Part shown: positions 5,830 through 8,529 of the stretch, piece after piece | How positions within the stretch are numbered: position 1 is the stretch's first letter | Layout: every line of letters begins with the position of its first letter | Source of the DNA: Roseomonas xinghualingensis | GTDB taxonomy: Bacteria > Pseudomonadota > Alphaproteobacteria > Acetobacterales > Acetobacteraceae | NCBI RefSeq assembly: GCF_025791835.1 | Contig: NZ_JAOXLP010000069.1 | Location: forward strand, 1 to 8,529 | Length of the DNA: 8,529 nucleotides | Reading direction: 5' to 3' | Position numbers and translations under genes: made by a program | The notes under the pieces: model-generated | Database searches by the model: none | Told to the model about the DNA's origin: nothing | Seen by the model: only the letters and a program-made list of their open reading frames with translations

Positions 5830-6815
5830 TGCTGACCCTTACCGTTGCATGCGGTGCCTATGACCGGGTTCGCCCGCTTTTCGACGGCCGCGTCCAGGTT
5901 GAGGGTGCACGGGTGGTGCCAGTGCCGCTCGCGTCTGAGCAGAGCTTTCCCCGCGCCGTCACGCGCGCGGAGTTTGACGTGACGGAACTTTCGCTCTCCT
6001 CGCAACTCGTGCAGCTGTCTCGCGGGGAGGCCGCCTATGTGGCGCTGCCCATCCCGGTGGCACGTGCATTCCGCCATGGATGTATCTATCTCAGGCGCGA
6101 CGCGGCCATCGCATCGCCAAAGGATCTCGAAGGGCGCCGCGTCGGGGTTCCCGAATACGGCATGACACTCGCGCTCTGGCTGCGCGGCATATTGGCCGAT
6201 GAACATGGCGTGGCAACCGACGCGATGATCTGGCGCACGGCGGGTACCAATCTGGCTGGCCGGAAGGAGAGGTTGGTTCTTGAGCTGCCGCAGGGTGTCG
6301 ATGTGCGGCCGCTGCCGGAAGGCACGACCCTGAACGAAGCGCTTCTTGCGGGTGAGCTGGATGCGGTGCTTTCGCCGACGCCGCCTTCGGGTTTCATTTC
6401 AGGGGATCCGCGCGTGACGCGGCTTTTCCCAGATCCTCGTGGCGCGGCCGAGGCCTATTACCGCCGCACGGGCTTCTTCCCGACGATGCACCTGATCGGA
6501 GTGCGGAGAGACGTGATCGCGCGCGCACCAGGGCTGGGTTTCGCCCTGTATCGCGCCTTCTATGAGGCGAAATGCTTGGCCGAGGCGGAGTGGCAGGCAG
6601 CCCTGGCCTCCAGCTCGCCGGCGACGATGTTTCCCTTCCTTGCGGAGGAGTGGGCAACGACGCAGGCCCTGCTTGGCCCGGAGCCCTGGCGCTATGGCTT
6701 CGCCGCGAACCGCGCAGAGTTCGAGGCGCTTTGCCGCTGGTCGCATGCGCAACACCTCGCTCGACGGGTGATGCGGGCGGAGGAGTTGTTCGATCCGCGG
6801 ACCTTGAACAGCTGA
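5829..6815 (+). CDS. 4,5-dihydroxyphthalate decarboxylase-like protein (periplasmic-binding-protein fold)
   Basis: A 328-residue protein of the family annotated after phthalate-pathway 4,5-dihydroxyphthalate decarboxylase (Pht5 type), which converts 4,5-dihydroxyphthalate to protocatechuate. It shows the family hallmarks: LTVACGAYDRVRPLFDGRV (3-21), AEFDVTELSLSSQL (47-60), ARAFRHGCIYLRRD (78-91), GRRVGVPEYGMTLALWLRGI (102-121), LLAGELDAVLSP (172-183), YRRTGFFPTMH (211-221) and a C-terminal AEELFDPRTL. There is no signal peptide, as expected for a cytoplasmic enzyme of this family, even though the fold is related to ABC-type NMT1/SsuA binding proteins. The family is large and mostly uncharacterised, so the exact reaction is uncertain. 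It starts on the last base of the upstream Bug stop (TGATG). The pairing suggests that the Bug protein binds the acid, or a precursor of the acid, that this enzyme handles. Confidence 0.85.
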   Translation: MLTLTVACGAYDRVRPLFDGRVQVEGARVVPVPLASEQSFPRAVTRAEFDVTELSLSSQLVQLSRGEAAYVALPIPVARAFRHGCIYLRRDAAIASPKDLEGRRVGVPEYGMTLALWLRGILADEHGVATDAMIWRTAGTNLAGRKERLVLELPQGVDVRPLPEGTTLNEALLAGELDAVLSPTPPSGFISGDPRVTRLFPDPRGAAEAYYRRTGFFPTMHLIGVRRDVIARAPGLGFALYRAFYEAKCLAEAEWQAALASSSPATMFPFLAEEWATTQALLGPEPWRYGFAANRAEFEALCRWSHAQHLARRVMRAEELFDPRTLNS

Positions 6816-7039
6816 GTGGCTTCCGCCTGCCGTTGGTGCAGCGTGAGCTGCTGATCGCCAGGCTTGGAGTGCGCCCCTCCCGGTGGGCAATTTCGGCGAA
6901 ATGAACTGACCTTCCTGCCTGCCGTCCGCAGGATTAAAGTCATGGTGCAGCGTGGCGTTGTCAGGTTGGCGAGAACGGCGACGCTGAGAGCTTACGGCTG
7001 GGATGGCCTCACGCGAGCATCGTCAAGTTGGCCAGATGC
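6816..7039 (+). other. Intergenic stretch after the operon, no gene recognised
   Basis: There is no gene here that I can support. Two small inverted repeats are visible, ATTTC-GGC-GAAAT (6890-6902) and TCCTGC-N9-GCAGGA (6913-6933); neither is followed by a T-run, so neither is a convincing terminator of the upstream operon. The later part (from about 6940) may be the degraded upstream half of the IS5-family remnant that follows, but I could not align it. Confidence 0.4.
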
Positions 7040-7436
7040 AAACTTGCGCGAGCCGGTCGAGGTTGCCCCCTTCATCGGCGGCGGCGCCTACGATCATGAT
7101 GACGTCGATACCGCCGTCGCGGCGCGTCATCCCGATGGGGCCGTCATCCCGCCGTGATCGAGCGCGCTGCCGGGTGCGAGAGCCAAGACCGAGGCAATGC
7201 AGCGGGATCGGTGCCGGCAGACCATTGCTGAGCGCGGCCGCATAGGCTGGCAGTGGGCGTCTCGCTACGCCTGGCGTGCCCTGGTCGAAGTCGATGTGTC
7301 GCGCTGGAAGCGCCTCATTGGTGATGGCCTACCCTCGCAAACGGACGGACGCCAAGCAACCGAGGTGGCCATCGCCGCCGAGCGGCTGAACCGCATGTTG
7401 GGCCTGGGTCGCCCAGAATACGTCCACATCACCTGA
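7040..7436 (+). pseudogene. IS5-family transposase, C-terminal remnant with internal stop
   Basis: The reading frame gives PFIGGGAYDHDDVDTAVAAR and HPDGAVIPP, then a stop at 7155-7157, and continues in the same frame as SSALPGARAKTEAMQRDRC, IAERGRIGWQWASRYAWRAL, VEVDVSRWKRLIGDGLPSQT and AAERLNRMLGLGRPEYVHIT to a stop at 7436. This is the C-terminal half of an IS5-family DDE transposase. The stop falls where relatives have PPRS, so it is explained by CGA to TGA. The catalytic Asp of the (G/A)DGAYD motif is also changed to Gly (GGGAYD), while the third acidic residue, in RALVEVDVSRWK, is kept. The N-terminal half is not recognisable and no intact terminal repeats were found. This is a dead remnant. 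Confidence 0.75.
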
Positions 7437-7480
7437 CCGTTATGGCTCTCGGGAGAGACGCGTCCAACGCTTCGATCGGT

Positions 7481-7501
7481 GCGAAAAGGCCAAGGCCTCG
7501 C
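7481..7501 (-). terminator. Weak terminator candidate after the truncated Bug gene
   Basis: On the minus strand, seven bases past the stop codon, AGGCC-TT-GGCCT is followed by TTTT, with GCG and CGC flanking. The stem is short (four usable pairs around a four-base loop) and the T-run is brief, so this is only a possibility. Confidence 0.25.
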
Positions 7502-7507
7502 AATGCC

Positions 7508-8400
7508 CTAATCGACGCTGATACGAGCCTCCTTTACCACGCGGCCCCACTTCTCGCGTTCGGCCTCAAGAAGGGCGGTCAGAGCATCGGGCGTGGAGGC
7601 CTCGCCATCCACTCCGGCGTTGGACAGACGCTGCTGCACCGTAGGCGTGCTCAGTGCGTCGACCACGGACTGATTCAGCCGCGCGATAATCGGCACCGGC
7701 GTGCTGCCCGGGGCCATGACGCAGCCCCAACTCGTGGCTACTGCGCCTGGAAAGCCGGCCTCGCCGATGGAGGGAACGTCTGGGATCAAGGGGTGCCGGC
7801 GTGGGCCTGTGGCCGCCAGGGCCTTGACCTGACCGTCACGGATCTGTCCAGCAGCGCCAGCGATTTGGATTGCCATCATCTGGATTGTGCCTGCCATAAG
7901 GTCGTTGATGGCTGCTCCGCTGCCGCGATAGGGCACGTGCTGCATATCGAGCCCGGCTTGGAGCCGGAACAGCTCCGCCGCAGTATGTGTCGAGGCACCG
8001 TGACCTGAACTGCCGAAGGAGAGTTGACCGTGCCGCGCTCTCGCATAGGCCACGAAATCCTGAAGACTGCGGACCGGCAGACTGTTTGGCACCACGATCA
8101 CCAAATCGCTCGTATAGGCCATCGAAACCGGCGCTAGGTCTTTCGCTGGGTCGAAGGACATGGAACGGTAGATATGCGGGTTGGTGGTCAACAGGCCGGT
8201 CACGCCCATCAGGATCGTGTGGCCATCCGGCGCGGCGCGCGCCACCATCTCCCCGCCGATGTTGCCGCCGGAGCCGCCCCGGTTCTCGACGACGACTGGC
8301 TGGCCGAGGGTCTGACCCATGCGCTCCGCGATCACGCGCGCGGCGACGTCGGTGCTGCCGCCAGCGACGAAGGGGACGATAAAGCGGATGGGGCGGCTAG
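7508..8400 (-). pseudogene. Bug-family substrate-binding protein, 5' end and signal peptide lost to an IS insertion
   Basis: From 8398 the minus strand reads SRPIRFIVPFVAGGSTDVAA, then RVIAERMGQTLGQPVVVENR, GGSGGNIGGEMVARAAPDGH and on to the stop at 7508. This is essentially the whole mature part of a Bug protein (296 residues), with both family signatures, YRGSGAAINDLMAGTIQ and TGPRRHPLIPDVPSIGEAGF. Normally 20-30 residues of signal peptide precede the RPIRFIVPF strand. Here the sequence just upstream of SRPI is CTAG and then an IS5-family end, and no start codon or signal peptide occurs in frame. The first ATG (8335) would delete the ligand-binding loop and leave the protein cytoplasmic. 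It is close in sequence to the fragment at 4319-4560. I treat it as inactivated although the rest of the frame is intact. Confidence 0.8.
8397..8400. other. CTAG target site at the IS5-family insertion junction
   Basis: CTAG fits the YTAR target preference of one IS5 subgroup, which duplicates four bases on insertion. It marks the exact point where the Bug coding sequence stops and the insertion sequence begins. The second copy of the duplication would lie past the window end. Confidence 0.5.
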
Positions 8401-8529
8401 GTGGCGTTGTTGCAATAATCAGCTCCGGAGGGAGGCATGGTCGAGAATGGGTCGGGTGGTCGTCGGCCGCGGCGGCGGTACCGGACGCGGAACTGGCGGG
8501 AGTACGATCGGGCCCTGGTCGCGCGAGGT
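8401..8529 (+). mobile_element. Left end of an IS5-family insertion sequence (runs off the window)
   Basis: The element is taken to start at GTGGCGTTGTTGCAATAATC, directly after CTAG, with its transposase start 36 bases in. It reads rightward, away from the truncated Bug gene. The opposite inverted repeat is outside the window, so the exact tip is inferred from the break in the Bug coding frame. It is a different element from the remnant at 7040-7436, which ends in unrelated sequence. Confidence 0.65.
8437..8529 (+). CDS. IS5-family transposase, N-terminal 31 residues (runs off the window)
   Basis: The protein starts MVENGSGGRRPRRR and continues YRTRNWREYDRALVARG to the window edge. The (Y)RxxNWxEYDxALVxRG motif is the standard opening of a group of IS5-family transposases and is followed in relatives by a (S)LTxWxDE segment and the DDE domain. 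The ATG has GGAGGGAGG just upstream. No lesion is seen in the visible part, so this copy may be active. Confidence 0.75.
   Translation, partial: MVENGSGGRRPRRRYRTRNWREYDRALVARG

Noticed and set aside
6399..6890. 163-codon open frame antisense to the decarboxylase-like gene
   Set aside because: It is a mirror frame of a strongly conserved, GC-rich gene, has no ribosome site or recognisable domain, and has arginine-rich composition typical of such shadows.

Overview
The window looks like an IS-scarred accessory metabolic region of a GC-rich alphaproteobacterium. An Acetobacteraceae/Roseomonas-like or related soil lineage is my best guess, from the codon use, the crowd of Bug (TctC-family) substrate-binding proteins and the mixture of IS3, IS481 and IS5 elements. 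I see no rRNA, tRNA, CRISPR array or phage genes.

Layout. Positions 1-200 are the left end of an IS3-family element, with the start of its orfA on the minus strand. It appears to have inserted into an IS481-family transposase gene (201-397, minus) that also carries a frameshift. Positions 398-939 hold no gene I can name, apart from a hairpin at 882-909. On the minus strand, 3061 to 940 is a two-gene unit: a Bug-type periplasmic binding protein followed by a ketopantoate-reductase-family dehydrogenase. Transcribed divergently at 3210-4115 is an isocitrate lyase/PEP mutase superfamily enzyme most like oxaloacetate decarboxylase. The intergenic region between them carries a striking inverted repeat (ATTAGCACTGCTAAT plus a third half-site) that overlaps a plausible minus-strand promoter.

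Positions 4118-4560 are a graveyard: a twice-frameshifted fragment of a RecD2-like helicase is joined to the C-terminal end of another Bug gene. Positions 4858-6815 are an intact two-gene operon of a canonical Bug protein and a 4,5-dihydroxyphthalate decarboxylase-like protein, overlapping by one base. Positions 7040-7436 are a dead IS5-family transposase remnant. Positions 7508-8400 (minus) are a further Bug gene that has lost its start and signal peptide to a second IS5-family element beginning at about 8401, at a CTAG target.

How the genes may work together. The Bug proteins would capture a carboxylate or aromatic acid in the periplasm. The dehydrogenase, the lyase-family enzyme and the decarboxylase-like protein are plausible cytoplasmic steps on alpha-keto, dicarboxylic or phthalate-like acids. 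No TctA/TctB membrane subunits are present, so these Bug proteins are orphans here. I did not find a convincing previously undescribed system. The most notable items are the repeat-bearing divergent promoter, the Bug/decarboxylase-like operon, and the record of gene decay by IS insertion and illegitimate joining.
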